Assembly (NCBI RefSeq): GCF_001870205.1
Contig: NZ_CP017267.1
Span: 2,071,001-2,135,000, forward strand
Direction: 5' to 3'
From: Vagococcus teuberi
GTDB taxonomy: Bacteria; Bacillota; Bacilli; Lactobacillales; Vagococcaceae
Length of the DNA stretch: 64,000 nucleotides
Below are positions 35,199-45,737 of this stretch, piece after piece; within the stretch, counting starts at the first letter, position 1, and every line of letters begins with the position of its first letter. Both the position numbers and the translations under genes were made by a program. The notes under the pieces are model-generated. The model made no database searches, was not told where the DNA came from, and worked only from the letters and a program-made list of their open reading frames with translations.

Positions 35199-35372
35199 TT
35201 ATTTTGTCTTTAAATTCTTGAGTGCATATTCACATGCTTGAATTACAAAACCTGAAAAACTTACATCTTCTTTTTTTATTGCCTCATTAATTTCTTCTAT
35301 TAATGGTAATGGAAAACGAATTGTTTTATTCTCAGTTTCCTTTTTATCTGATCTTAATTTGAATTCATTCAT
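35199..35372 (-). CDS. Small ribbon-helix-helix-like peptide
   Basis: A 57-residue protein, MNEFKLRSDKKETENKTIR then FPLPLIEEINEAIKKEDV and SFSGFVIQACEYALKN, fits the beta-strand and two-helix layout of RHH DNA-binding or antitoxin-like proteins. AGAGGA lies about 9 nt before the ATG. It starts upstream of the NTPase gene on the same strand and could regulate it. Confidence 0.7.
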   Translation of the reverse strand: MNEFKLRSDKKETENKTIRFPLPLIEEINEAIKKEDVSFSGFVIQACEYALKNLKTK

Positions 35373-35494
35373 TATATCAATTCCTCTTTATATATAATTA
35401 TTACTACTCAAATCATATGACATTACACACTATAAATATGCATTGCTTTAAGCAATACAAAATGTATTGCAAATTCTTTTTTTATTGATAAACT

Positions 35495-36318
35495 TTGATT
35501 ATCATATATTTAGAAAGGAAAAAGAATAATTCATCTAAAATTGTAAAAAGCACTCTCTATTCAAGTGTACTTGGTGGGACAATATTCATCTCATCTCCAA
35601 TAGCACAAGCTTCTGAAACTGATACTAATTGGCAACCACGTTCTTCACAGCAAATCAAATCAGACATTAAAGGTAACGAGTATATTATCCAATGGGAGAT
35701 ACTTTATCTACCATATCTGTTGCTACTGACATCTCAATTAATCCTCTTGCTGAAATCAATCAGATTACAAATATTGACTTAATTTATGCAGGAAATAAGT
35801 TAGTTTTTGGTGGAGAAATTAATTCAAAAACAGGGAAGGATAATCGTGTAGTCGCTATTCAAGATAATAATGGAAAAACATCAATTGTTATCAATACCGA
35901 TGAAAATAAACCTTTAGTGAATCAAAAGGAAACAAATAAAGCTAAAGAAATTGAGAATAATGTTGGTACTTATACCTCACCTAAGACAGGAAATTCTGGA
36001 ACAAGTCCATTACCTGATATTCCAACAGTTCCTACTAAGCCAAAACCAGAGGAAACTCTCCCACCAGTTAAACCAGTTGATCCAATAAAACCAACTGATC
36101 CAGAACCACCAGTTAAACCGATTGATCCGATTGATCCAGAAGAAAATGAAGTAGATAAATCACAATTAATTTTACTATTTAGTTCAACAGCTAACTATGT
36201 TTCTACGGATTATCAAACAAGTACAACAAAAATATATATTAATTCAAATAATATCATTAAACTTATACCTGCCAACTTTACTTATAATAAACTTCCCAAA
36301 ACTAGTAGATGGAATTAG
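35495..36318 (+). pseudogene. Frameshifted LysM/LPXTG cell-wall protein gene
   Basis: Frame one (35495-35782) gives a signal peptide (LGGTIFISSPIAQAS) and then NEYIIQW; frame two (from 35692) continues GDTLSTISVATDISINPLAEINQITN, so joining IIQW to GDTLSTIS restores a LysM domain. One G is missing in the GGG run near 35695. The protein continues with a Pro-rich linker (PVKPVDPIKPTDPEPP) and ends KLPKTSRWN: a sorting motif with Ser for Gly and no membrane anchor. So both the reading frame and the anchor are broken. The start codon is also unclear (ATG at 35495 lacks a good ribosome binding site). Confidence 0.8.
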
Positions 36319-36336
36319 ATAGGGTGGTTCTTAATA

Positions 36337-36373
36337 TAAAAAGACATCTTCCAAATAAATGGAAAATGTCTTG
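36337..36373 (-). terminator. Terminator of the rplM-rpsI operon
   Basis: On the minus strand AAGACATTTTCC and GGAAGATGTCTT pair with one mismatch, followed by a T-run. Confidence 0.8.
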
Positions 36374-36395
36374 AAATGTTGATATATAGAATATA

Positions 36396-36410
36396 TTAAC
36401 GTTTTGAGAA
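36396..36410. repeat. Right att-like repeat inside the rpsI 3' end
   Basis: TTAACGTTTTGAGAA includes the rpsI stop codon and last codons; the same 15 bases occur at 29167-29181, enclosing 7.2 kb. Confidence 0.65.
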
Positions 36411-36788
36411 TTGAGAAGCTTTACGAGCTTTTTTAAGACCTGGTTTTTTACGTTCTACCATACGAGCGTCACGTGTTAATAATCCTTCACGTTTAAGAGC
36501 TCCACGGAAGTCAGGATCTACTTGTAATAATGCACGAGCAATACCATGACGAGTTGCGCCAGATTGTCCTGCATATCCACCACCATTAACGTTTACGAAA
36601 ACGTCATATGCGCCTTTTGTTTCAGTTAAAACAAGAGGTTGCATAATTACTTCACGTAAATCAGCATGTGGAATATATTCTTCGATGTCTTTGTTGTTCA
36701 TAACTACTTTACCTGTTCCAGGTACTAAGCGTACGCGAGCAACAGATTTTTTACGACGGCCTGTGCCGATATATTGTACTTTAGCCAA
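36396..36788 (-). CDS. rpsI: 30S ribosomal protein S9
   Basis: A 130-residue small-subunit protein with the basic C-terminal tail ([14 protein letters not shown]) that contacts P-site t[17 protein letters not shown] marks the N-terminus. It lies 13 bp downstream of rplM, with which it forms the usual two-gene operon. Confidence 0.98.
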   Translation of the reverse strand: MAKVQYIGTGRRKKSVARVRLVPGTGKVVMNNKDIEEYIPHADLREVIMQPLVLTETKGAYDVFVNVNGGGYAGQSGATRHGIARALLQVDPDFRGALKREGLLTRDARMVERKKPGLKKARKASQFSKR

Positions 36789-36801
36789 TCTATTTTCCTC
36801 C

Positions 36802-37245
36802 TTAAATTAGGTTTGTAATGTCTAATACTTCTGGTTTTTGAGCTTGTTGTTGATGTTCGCTTCCACCATAAACGAATAATTTAGACCATTGTTTACGTCC
36901 TAAAGTATTCTTTGGTAACATACCTTTGATAGAATTTTCAACTAAACGACGAGAGTTTTTATCACGTAGTTCACCAGCAGTGATAGATTTCAAACCACCT
37001 GGATGTTGGCTGTGACGGTAATATACTTTGTCAGTTGCTTTTTTACCAGTTAATTTTACTTTATCAGCATTAATTACAATTACATAATCACCAGTATCCA
37101 CATGTGGTGTGAATGTTGGTTTATTTTTTCCACGTAAGATAGATGCTACAACTGTTGATAGACGTCCTAAAGGAACATCTGTTGCATCCACTACATACCA
37201 TTTACGATCTACTTCGCCATTTTTGGCCATATATGTTGTACGCAT
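36802..37245 (-). CDS. rplM: 50S ribosomal protein L13
   Basis: A 147-residue large-subunit assembly protein, [21 protein letters not shown]. The ATG at 37245 has GGAGG 10 nt upstream and matches the family N-terminus; an in-frame start 40 codons earlier would fall in the leader RNA. First gene of the rplM-rpsI operon. Confidence 0.97.
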   Translation of the reverse strand: MRTTYMAKNGEVDRKWYVVDATDVPLGRLSTVVASILRGKNKPTFTPHVDTGDYVIVINADKVKLTGKKATDKVYYRHSQHPGGLKSITAGELRDKNSRRLVENSIKGMLPKNTLGRKQWSKLFVYGGSEHQQQAQKPEVLDITNLI

Positions 37246-37326
37246 GGGTGTTTTTCCTCCAATTTTCTTCTGTTGTTTGACATAACACAATAAGTTTCCG
37301 GGGCTCATCGTGGGGCAAACAATACC
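37246..37326 (-). promoter_or_regulatory. L13-type leader RNA
   Basis: The 5' untranslated RNA before rplM contains GUUUG and CAAAC arms enclosing a conserved-looking CCCCACGAUGAGCCCCGGAAAC segment, like the L13 leader of Firmicutes through which L13 represses its own operon. Confidence 0.65.
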
Positions 37327-37333
37327 ACTAACC

Positions 37334-37362
37334 ATATTATCCTTATTTTGTTGATATGTCAA
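37334..37362 (-). promoter_or_regulatory. Promoter of rplM-rpsI
   Basis: TTGACA, 17 nt, TAATAT on the minus strand, within the truA-rplM gap; nearly consensus sigma-A. Confidence 0.85.
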
Positions 37363-37373
37363 CAAAATTCACA

Positions 37374-38138
37374 TTATTTATGACACTTTTTCTCGCCGTT
37401 ATAATCGACTTTCATTAAAAATAACCCCTCAGGTTGAGCAGTTGGTCCTGTCATTTTCTTGTCTTGGTTCGCTAGGGCACGTTGTATAGCGTCTTCTGGC
37501 AGTTGTCCATTTCCTATTTTTAATAACGTCCCAACAAGCATGCGCACCATTTTATATAAAAATCCATTTCCCTTAAAAATAAATAATAATTCATCTTCGC
37601 CAACTTCTTCTATTGTCACACTGTAAACAGTTCGTGTCTTATCTTCCACAGAACTTCCTGTCGCACAAAATACACTAAAGTCATGTTCTCCTTCAATAAA
37701 ACGTGCGGCACGCCTCATAGACTCTAAATCAAGCTCATAGCGGAAATGGGCTGCGTACAATCGTTTAAATGGATTGGGAGATTTACCTGTATCGACATGA
37801 TAGTGATATTCTTTACCTGTCGCCAAGTATCTCGCATGAAAATCTTCCGTTACTTCTTCAATCGATAAAATACTAATATCCTCAGGTGTTTGAGTATCTA
37901 AAGCGAAACGTAATTTTTCAACGTCTCGTTTTTGTGGCAAATCAAAATGGATCACCTGACCGACTGCATGAACCCCTGAGTCCGTTCTACCAGACGGATG
38001 GATTGTCACAGGCTTTCCACTGTTTAATCGCTTTAGAGTGGCTTCTATGACCTCTTGGATGGTCACAGCATTAGGTTGAATCTGAAATCCCGCATAGTTT
38101 GTTCCATCATAACTAATAATGGCTTTATATCTTGTCAT
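37374..38138 (-). CDS. truA: tRNA pseudouridine(38-40) synthase TruA
   Basis: A 254-residue enzyme making pseudouridine at positions 38-40 of tRNA anticodon stems. The catalytic Asp is in GRTDSGVHAVGQ; ISYDGTNYAGFQIQPN and GNGFLYKMVRMLVGTLLKIG are family motifs. AAGGAGATAAAG precedes the ATG. Confidence 0.96.
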   Translation of the reverse strand: MTRYKAIISYDGTNYAGFQIQPNAVTIQEVIEATLKRLNSGKPVTIHPSGRTDSGVHAVGQVIHFDLPQKRDVEKLRFALDTQTPEDISILSIEEVTEDFHARYLATGKEYHYHVDTGKSPNPFKRLYAAHFRYELDLESMRRAARFIEGEHDFSVFCATGSSVEDKTRTVYSVTIEEVGEDELLFIFKGNGFLYKMVRMLVGTLLKIGNGQLPEDAIQRALANQDKKMTGPTAQPEGLFLMKVDYNGEKKCHK

Positions 38139-38165
38139 TCACTTTATCTCCTTTATTTTTTCCAA

Positions 38166-38195
38166 TGAAAAAACGAGGCACAAGTCCTCGCTTTT
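38166..38195 (-). terminator. Terminator of the ecf operon
   Basis: On the minus strand GCGAGG and CCTCGTTTTTTC form a short stem with a T-run after ecfT, so truA may have its own promoter. Confidence 0.65.
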
Positions 38196-38201
38196 AATGT
38201 C

Positions 38202-38999
38202 TTAATTTCTAACTAGTACCAGTACAATCGTCAATACGACAAAGGACAACATAGCTAGTGTATCGGTTTTATTCCAGTTTAGAACACGATATTTCGTACG
38301 GCCTTCGCCACCACGATAACCACGTGCTTCCATCGCAATCGCTAATTCTTCAGCTCGGTTAAAACTACTTACAAATAACGGAATCAGAAGTGGCACAATA
38401 GCTTTCATCTTATCCATTAAGTTTCCTTCGCCAAAATCAACCCCACGAGCACGTTGCGCATTCATGATTTTTTCTGTTTCATCCATCAACGTTGGCACAA
38501 AACGCAACGCAATAGATAACATCAATGAAATTTCATGCGCTGGAAATTTTACTTTTTCCAACGGTCTAAGCAAATACTCAATCGCATCTGAAAGTGATAA
38601 TGGGGGTGTGGTTAGCGTTAAAAGTGTCGACATAAAAATAATCAACACAAAACGTGTAAAGATAAAGAACCCATTGACCAAACCGAATTGGCTAATGCTT
38701 ATCCAACCCCACTCAAAGTACACATGTCCCCCACGCGTAAAGAGTACCTGGAGTCCCACTGTAAATAAAATCAACCAAATTAATGGTTTCACTCCTTTAA
38801 GGAAGAAACTTAGTTTAATCTTTGATAACCAAATACAAAATAGCGTGAAAGCAAACATCACACCAAATGATAAAAAGTTATTACAAATAAAGATAATCCC
38901 AATAAAGTAAAAACTAGCGATTAATTTGGCACGAGGATCCATACGATGTACGACAGAATCTCCCGGTATATAACGACCTAAAATCAATTTATTCATCAT
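38202..38999 (-). CDS. ecfT: Energy-coupling factor transporter transmembrane protein EcfT
   Basis: A 265-residue membrane protein with about five helices and the two coupling motifs, ALRFVPTLMDE-x-IMNAQRARG and AEELAIAMEARGYRGG, that link S components to the ATPases of vitamin ECF transporters. ATG at 38999 overlaps the ecfA2 end; AGGT lies 8 nt upstream. A second ATG directly follows. Confidence 0.94.
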   Translation of the reverse strand: MMNKLILGRYIPGDSVVHRMDPRAKLIASFYFIGIIFICNNFLSFGVMFAFTLFCIWLSKIKLSFFLKGVKPLIWLILFTVGLQVLFTRGGHVYFEWGWISISQFGLVNGFFIFTRFVLIIFMSTLLTLTTPPLSLSDAIEYLLRPLEKVKFPAHEISLMLSIALRFVPTLMDETEKIMNAQRARGVDFGEGNLMDKMKAIVPLLIPLFVSSFNRAEELAIAMEARGYRGGEGRTKYRVLNWNKTDTLAMLSFVVLTIVLVLVRN

Positions 39000-39873
39000 C
39001 TGAGAGTACCTGCCTTTTTTCAAGAATCGGTAAAAGCTCGTCAGATAATTCTTCTGCGGTTAGTGGCAAGCGACTAAATTCCATGCCCTTTGCCATTAAA
39101 TCAAAAGCAAACTCTGTCGCTGTCGGAACACCTAACTGTTTCTCACGTAACCACTCTACATCATTGAAAATATCACGTGGATGTCCTTGTTTCTGGATTT
39201 TTCCTTTTTCAACAACCACCATAAAATCAGCATACTCAGCCACATCATCCATTAAATGCGTCACTAAGATAATGCCAATCCCTCTTTCCTTATGTAGACG
39301 ATAAAACATATCCATCATGTCTTTTCTACCCTTAGGATCAAGGCCAGCTGTTGGTTCGTCTAAAATCAATACTTCAGGTTCCATAGCCAATACACCAGCT
39401 ATCGCCACACGACGCATTTGTCCTCCTGAAAGGTCAAATGGTGAGCGCTCAAGGTAACTATCATCAAGACCAACAAGTTTTAACATTTCACTAGCTAAAC
39501 GAGCACTTTCTTTTTCAGATACACCAAAATTCTTTGGCCCAAAAGCTATATCTAATGCGACTGTTTCATCAAATAATTGTGATTCAGGAAATTGGAACAC
39601 AATCCCAACTTTTTTACGGATTGGTTTCAAGTTTTTATTACTTGTTTCAGGTGTAATTTCTCTGTCGCCGATAATCACTTTCCCACTTGTTGGTTTCAGT
39701 AACGCATTCAGATGTTGTAGTAACGTTGATTTGCCACTTCCTGTATGACCAACAATCGCGCTATAACTATTGCTTGGAATGTCTAAATTAATATCAAACA
39801 AAACGCGTTGTTCAAATGGGCTATTAGGCTGATACGTAAAATCTACTTTCTCAAACCGTATGTCCATAGCCAT
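38989..39873 (-). CDS. ecfA2: Energy-coupling factor ATPase EcfA2
   Basis: A 294-residue ABC ATPase: Walker A GHTGSGKS, signature LSGGQMRR, Walker B VLILDEP and switch His in TH. It dimerises with EcfA1. Its start overlaps the ecfA1 end by 31 nt. Confidence 0.95.
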   Translation of the reverse strand: MAMDIRFEKVDFTYQPNSPFEQRVLFDINLDIPSNSYSAIVGHTGSGKSTLLQHLNALLKPTSGKVIIGDREITPETSNKNLKPIRKKVGIVFQFPESQLFDETVALDIAFGPKNFGVSEKESARLASEMLKLVGLDDSYLERSPFDLSGGQMRRVAIAGVLAMEPEVLILDEPTAGLDPKGRKDMMDMFYRLHKERGIGIILVTHLMDDVAEYADFMVVVEKGKIQKQGHPRDIFNDVEWLREKQLGVPTATEFAFDLMAKGMEFSRLPLTAEELSDELLPILEKRQVLSDDE

Positions 39874-40682
39874 TCCACCATTCCTTCCCTCGTCAAATAC
39901 TCTTTGGGTACCTCAATGCCTTTTTTACGTAATGAAGCTTTTAATTTTTCCGGAAATGGAACGTCTAGTCCCATACCTATCAATGCCTCTCCATGAGAAA
40001 AAATTTCTTTAGGTATCCCCTCGTGAATAATTTGTCCTTCTTGCATGACTAGTACACGATTAGCATACGCTGCTTCATCTATATCATGTGTAATCGAAAT
40101 AACTGTCAGATTCGTTTCTTCTTTCAATGCACGAATAGTTTCAATAACATCTTGTCTACCTTGTGGATCAAGCATAGACGTTGCCTCATCTAAAATAATC
40201 ACATCAGGTGCTAGCGCAATGACTCCAGCAATGGCCACACGTTGTTTTTGACCACCAGATAACCTAGCAGGCTCTTTTATCTTAAAGTCAGACATACGAA
40301 CTCTCTCAAGTGCATTGTTGACCCTTACAATCATTTCATCGCGAGGTACTCCCTGATTTTCTAAACCAAAGGCAACATCATCTTCAACAGTTGAACCAAC
40401 AAATTGATTGTCAGGATTTTGAAATACCATTCCAACCGTTTTTCGGATATCCCAAATATTTTCTTCCGTTAGTATTTCTCCGTTCACTTTTATCTCACCA
40501 GACTCAGGCGTAATCAATCCATTAATGGTTTTAGCTAGTGTTGATTTCCCCGATCCGTTGTGACCAATTAAAGCAACCCACTCACCTTGATAAATCTTTA
40601 GCGATACATCATTTAATGCTTTATGTTCCTGTCCATAATATTGGAAAGATATATTATTTAATTCAATTAAGGGATTTTTCAT
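39843..40682 (-). CDS. ecfA1: Energy-coupling factor ATPase EcfA1
   Basis: A 279-residue ABC ATPase: Walker A GHNGSGKS, Q-loop FQNPDNQFVG, signature LSGGQKQR, Walker B VIILDEATSMLD. ATG at 40682 has AAGGAAGG upstream; the longer frame to 40787 has no site. Energises uptake of vitamins through exchangeable S proteins. The L17 downstream element lies before it. Confidence 0.95.
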   Translation of the reverse strand: MKNPLIELNNISFQYYGQEHKALNDVSLKIYQGEWVALIGHNGSGKSTLAKTINGLITPESGEIKVNGEILTEENIWDIRKTVGMVFQNPDNQFVGSTVEDDVAFGLENQGVPRDEMIVRVNNALERVRMSDFKIKEPARLSGGQKQRVAIAGVIALAPDVIILDEATSMLDPQGRQDVIETIRALKEETNLTVISITHDIDEAAYANRVLVMQEGQIIHEGIPKEIFSHGEALIGMGLDVPFPEKLKASLRKKGIEVPKEYLTREGMVEWLWTYGLRK

Positions 40683-40804
40683 TTTACTGCCTTCCTTAAA
40701 TAACGTCATTTTAGTTTTTAAAAAATGCTTCTTTCTAAACTCAACAACTTGAGGATACAAAGAAACATTTTTATGTATAATAACCATTTATCATAAATGA
40801 TGAT

Positions 40805-40934
40805 ATAAAAAAAGCACTTTATATGATGAGCGCAAGTCCTCTATCACAAGAGACAGAGGACTGCACCGAGCTAGACTCGGAGATTACTCTCCAACATCAT
40901 AACACTCTAAAAAGATCATCTATAAAGTGATGCA
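40805..40934 (-). ncRNA. L17 downstream element RNA
   Basis: The minus-strand transcript after rplQ folds into an outer stem CACUUUAUA/UAUAAAGUG enclosing three hairpins: GGAGA-GUAA-UCUCC, CCGAG-UCUA-CUCGG and AGUCCUCU...AGAGGACU, and ends in a U-run. Position and shape match L17DE, an RNA known in Lactobacillales downstream of rplQ. It also probably terminates the ribosomal operon. Confidence 0.75.
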
Positions 40935-40944
40935 ATTATCAAAA

Positions 40945-41331
40945 TTAAACAAGTTCAATGATAACCATTGGTGCTGCGTCTCCACGGCGTTGTCCTTTTT
41001 TAAGGATACGTGTGTAACCACCTTGACGGTCAGCATAACGAGGTCCTAAGTCATTGAATAATTTTTGTAAAGCACTTTCTTCAATGATAGTTTCTTCTTT
41101 TTCGTCTAAACGAGCTTCTAAGTATTCGTTTCTTACGAATGCTGCAGCTTGACGACGAGCATGAAGATCCCCACGTTTACCTAAAGTAATCATTTTTTCA
41201 GTTGTTGAACGGATTTCTTTTGCACGAGCTTCAGTTGTCTCAATGCGTTCATTGATAATTAAATCAGTTGTTAAATCACGTAACATTGCTTTTCGTTGGC
41301 TGCTTGTGCGACCTAATTTACGATAACTCAC
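40945..41331 (-). CDS. rplQ: 50S ribosomal protein L17
   Basis: A 128-residue large-subunit protein at the peptide exit region, [20 protein letters not shown]. Last protein gene of the long ribosomal operon, 29 bp after rpoA. Confidence 0.97.
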   Translation of the reverse strand: MSYRKLGRTSSQRKAMLRDLTTDLIINERIETTEARAKEIRSTTEKMITLGKRGDLHARRQAAAFVRNEYLEARLDEKEETIIEESALQKLFNDLGPRYADRQGGYTRILKKGQRRGDAAPMVIIELV

Positions 41332-41360
41332 GTCGTGTTCCCTCCTTTAATCGGTTTAGA

Positions 41361-42299
41361 TTAGTCCTCTTGGCGTAATCCTAAAGAAAGATCTGCTAAT
41401 TTAGCTTTAACTTCTTCAAGTGATTTACGTCCTAAGTTACGAACCTTAATCATTTCGGCTTCTGATTTATTTGTTAATTCTTGTAATGTGTTAATGCCTG
41501 CGCGTTTCAAACAGTTATAAGAACGAACCGATAAATCAAGCTCTTCGATTGTTGTTTCTAACATTTTTTCTTTTTGTGTTTCTTCTTTTTCGATCATGAT
41601 TTCGGCATTTTTCGCTTCATCAGTCAAGTTAACAAAAATATCTAAATGCTCAGTCAAGATTTTAGCAGATAAACTGATAGCTTCTTGTGGAGCGATAGAT
41701 CCATCTGTCCAGACATCTAAAGTTAATTTGTCATAATCATCACGACGCCCAACACGTGTGTTTTCTACCTGGTAGTTAACACGGTTAACTGGCGTGTAGA
41801 TAGAATCCACTGGTAATACACCAATTGGCATATCTTCACTCTTATTTTCTTCAGCTTGGACATAACCACGTCCTGGCTTAACAGTTAAACTTGCACGGAA
41901 AGTTGCACCTTCAGCAACGCTACAAATGAATAAATCTTTATTCATAATTTCAACATCACTGTCAGTAAGAATATCTCCAGCAGTCACGTCAGCTGGGCCA
42001 GTTATATCAATCTCAAGTGTCTTTTCTTCATCAGCATAAAGCTTTAAAGCTAGTCCCTTGATATTTAGAATAATTTGAGTGACATCCTCACGTACACCTT
42101 TGACAGTTGAAAATTCATGCAACACACCATCGATTTGTAAATTAGTGATGGCAGCCCCTGGTAGAGACGATAATAAAATACGGCGTAGGGAGTTCCCTAA
42201 AGTCGTTCCATATCCTCTTTCAAGTGGTTCGATGACGAACTTGCCATAATCTCTATCTTCATCGATCTTTGTGATTCTTGGTTTCTCAAATTCAATCAT
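41361..42299 (-). CDS. rpoA: RNA polymerase subunit alpha
   Basis: A 312-residue protein: N-terminal assembly domain ([19 protein letters not shown]) and a C-terminal DNA- and activator-contacting domain ([22 protein letters not shown]). Normal length and complete. Confidence 0.98.
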   Translation of the reverse strand: MIEFEKPRITKIDEDRDYGKFVIEPLERGYGTTLGNSLRRILLSSLPGAAITNLQIDGVLHEFSTVKGVREDVTQIILNIKGLALKLYADEEKTLEIDITGPADVTAGDILTDSDVEIMNKDLFICSVAEGATFRASLTVKPGRGYVQAEENKSEDMPIGVLPVDSIYTPVNRVNYQVENTRVGRRDDYDKLTLDVWTDGSIAPQEAISLSAKILTEHLDIFVNLTDEAKNAEIMIEKEETQKEKMLETTIEELDLSVRSYNCLKRAGINTLQELTNKSEAEMIKVRNLGRKSLEEVKAKLADLSLGLRQED

Positions 42300-42376
42300 T
42301 CTTGTCTATACCCCTTTCAAAACGAAAGTGTCTTGTTCAATGTCGCTATAATTCCTATCCAATGAATAAACTCTCA

Positions 42377-42766
42377 CTAAACACGACGGCGTTTTGGAGG
42401 GCGACATCCATTATGTGGAACTGGAGTAACGTCACGAATTGCTGTCACTTCTAATCCTGTTGCTTGTAATGAACGAATAGCTGCTTCACGACCAGAACCA
42501 GGTCCTTTTACAGTTACGTCAACAGTTTTCAAGCCATGTTCCATAGCTGCTTTTGCTGCAGTTTCAGCTGCCATTTGAGCTGCGAATGGAGTTGCTTTTT
42601 TACTACCTTTAAATCCTAATGAACCTGCAGATGACCATGCAATGGCATTTCCATGTACGTCAGTTAACATTACGATTGTATTATTGAAAGTAGAGTGGAT
42701 ATGTGCCACACCTGCTTCAATATTTTTTTTCACTCGGCGTTTTCTTGAAACTTTTTTTGCTACCAT
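42377..42766 (-). CDS. rpsK: 30S ribosomal protein S11
   Basis: A 129-residue protein of the platform, with the conserved [14 protein letters not shown] and end [15 protein letters not shown]. Confidence 0.98.
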   Translation of the reverse strand: MVAKKVSRKRRVKKNIEAGVAHIHSTFNNTIVMLTDVHGNAIAWSSAGSLGFKGSKKATPFAAQMAAETAAKAAMEHGLKTVDVTVKGPGSGREAAIRSLQATGLEVTAIRDVTPVPHNGCRPPKRRRV

Positions 42767-42794
42767 GAAGCTTTAAACCTCCTTCACTCTAATC

Positions 42795-43160
42795 TTATTT
42801 TTTCTTACCAGCGATTGAACGAGCTGGTCCTTTTCTAGTACGAGCATTGTTTTTTGTGTTTTGACCACGAGTTGGCAAACCACGACGATGACGCATACCT
42901 CTGTATGAACCAATTTCCATCAAACGTTTGATGTTTAAGTTCACTTCACGACGTAAGTCACCTTCTACTTTTAATTTATCTACTGCAGCACGGATGCTAT
43001 CAGTTTGTTCGTTAGTTAAATCGCGCACACGAATATCTTCAGAAACTCCTGCTTCTTTTAAGATTTCTTGAGAAGTTTTCTTTCCAATACCGTAAATATA
43101 AGTAAGCGAAATAACAACACGTTTATCACGAGGAATATCTACACCTGCAATACGAGCCAT
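42795..43160 (-). CDS. rpsM: 30S ribosomal protein S13
   Basis: A 121-residue small-subunit head protein, [38 protein letters not shown] is conserved. Precedes rpsK. Confidence 0.98.
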   Translation of the reverse strand: MARIAGVDIPRDKRVVISLTYIYGIGKKTSQEILKEAGVSEDIRVRDLTNEQTDSIRAAVDKLKVEGDLRREVNLNIKRLMEIGSYRGMRHRRGLPTRGQNTKNNARTRKGPARSIAGKKK

Positions 43161-43177
43161 TATTCGTTACACCTCCT

Positions 43178-43542
<365 letters not shown>

Positions 43543-43728
43543 AACTAGTACCTCCTTATACAGTGTTTGCATCTGACAATTGACAAAATAGTACTCACAC
43601 CTATTTCTTTTCAACTTTTGTATTATAGCATAAATGCTATATAAAGAAAAGATACCTACATCAATTCAATGAAAAAAATGCGGGTAAGAAATAGTAAGTG
43701 ACATAGAATAGATAACTAGATGAGCTTT

Positions 43729-44394
<666 letters not shown>

Positions 44395-44438
44395 TTAAGT
44401 TCGAGAAAAGTGCTGAGGTAAAACCTCAACACACACTC

Positions 44439-45737
44439 TTACTCTCTGATAAAACCAGTGTACTGACGCTTCAACAATAACCCTTCAAGTTGTTTATTCG
44501 TTTCAAGAGCCACACTAATGACAATCAGTAAACTTGTTCCTCCCAATCCAATTGATTGAGGTAAGCCCCAAATATTTTGTGCAATAATTGGTAGAATTGC
44601 CACTAATCCTAAGAAGACAGATCCAACAACACTTAATCTCATTAATAAAGACGAAATGAATTTTTCTGTTTCTTGGCCAGGTCGTACACTTGGAATATAA
44701 CTTCCTTGCTTCTGCAAATTCTCAGCTACTTTCTCAGGATTAACCTGAACAAAGGCATAGAAGAATGTAAAAGCAACAATCATAATTGTATAAAGTATTC
44801 CACCTGGGATAGTTGAATAATTAAACAATGTAGTTGCAACCTCATACCAAGCTTTTCCACCTTGAGAAGTTTTCAACGCTGTAAGCACGGCTTGTGGTGT
44901 TGCAATAATTGAGCTGGCAAAGATTACAGGAATAACCCCTGCTGCATTTACTTTTAATGGTAAATAACTACTTTGTGGTGCGCCAGCTACACGTTTTGTA
45001 TATTGAATTGGTATCTTTCTTTCTGCTTGTTGCACATAAGTTACCATAACTACTACTAAAAGAATAGCAATAACCAAAGCAACCATGAAAAGTACAGATT
45101 TCCATATATCAGATTTATCAATATTGACAAAATAGTCTACATAGATTTCTTTAATGCTAGAAGGGAACCTTGCAATAATTCCAGCAAAGATAATCATTGA
45201 GACACCATTTCCAATTCCTTTTTCAGATATTTGCTCCCCCATCCAAGTAACTAACATGGTACCAGCTGTTAAGATAATTCCGATACTTACATAAGTAAAT
45301 ATACTTGGACTTTTCACTAATCCGGCATTTGAATACATGTTAAAACCTGCTGTGATAGCAATCGATTGAACAAAACCTAAAACCAACGTAATATAACGCG
45401 TGGCTTGATTCAATTTACGACGACCTACCTCACCTTGTTTTGACCACTCAACAAATTTCGGCACAATATCCATCTGAAGTAATTGAACAATAATAGACGC
45501 AGTAATGTATGGCGACACCCCCATTGCGAACAATGAGAATCTCTCCATGGCATTACCACTGACTGTGTTGAACATCGCCATCAATGCTAAGTCATTCAGA
45601 CTTGATAATGCTTTTGCATCAACACCAGGTACTGTAATATGTGCTCCAACTCTAAACGCGAAGAGAATGAAAAGTGTAAAAAATATTTTATTACGAATAT
45701 TTTTTATCTTAAACGAATCCTTCAACAGCTTAAACAT
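44439..45737 (-). CDS. secY: Preprotein translocase subunit SecY
   Basis: A 432-residue ten-helix membrane channel; MGVSPYITASIIVQLLQMDIVPKFVEW is the plug/TM2 region. Its ATG overlaps the rplO stop by 1 nt. Confidence 0.97.
   Translation of the reverse strand: MFKLLKDSFKIKNIRNKIFFTLFILFAFRVGAHITVPGVDAKALSSLNDLALMAMFNTVSGNAMERFSLFAMGVSPYITASIIVQLLQMDIVPKFVEWSKQGEVGRRKLNQATRYITLVLGFVQSIAITAGFNMYSNAGLVKSPSIFTYVSIGIILTAGTMLVTWMGEQISEKGIGNGVSMIIFAGIIARFPSSIKEIYVDYFVNIDKSDIWKSVLFMVALVIAILLVVVMVTYVQQAERKIPIQYTKRVAGAPQSSYLPLKVNAAGVIPVIFASSIIATPQAVLTALKTSQGGKAWYEVATTLFNYSTIPGGILYTIMIVAFTFFYAFVQVNPEKVAENLQKQGSYIPSVRPGQETEKFISSLLMRLSVVGSVFLGLVAILPIIAQNIWGLPQSIGLGGTSLLIVISVALETNKQLEGLLLKRQYTGFIRE

Noticed and set aside
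36050..36150. Short repeats as a CRISPR array
   Set aside because: They are Pro-Lys-Pro-type codons of a surface-protein linker, not spaced repeats; no cas genes seen.
29167..36410. Island as an intact integrative conjugative element
   Set aside because: No integrase, relaxase or transfer gene lies in it.
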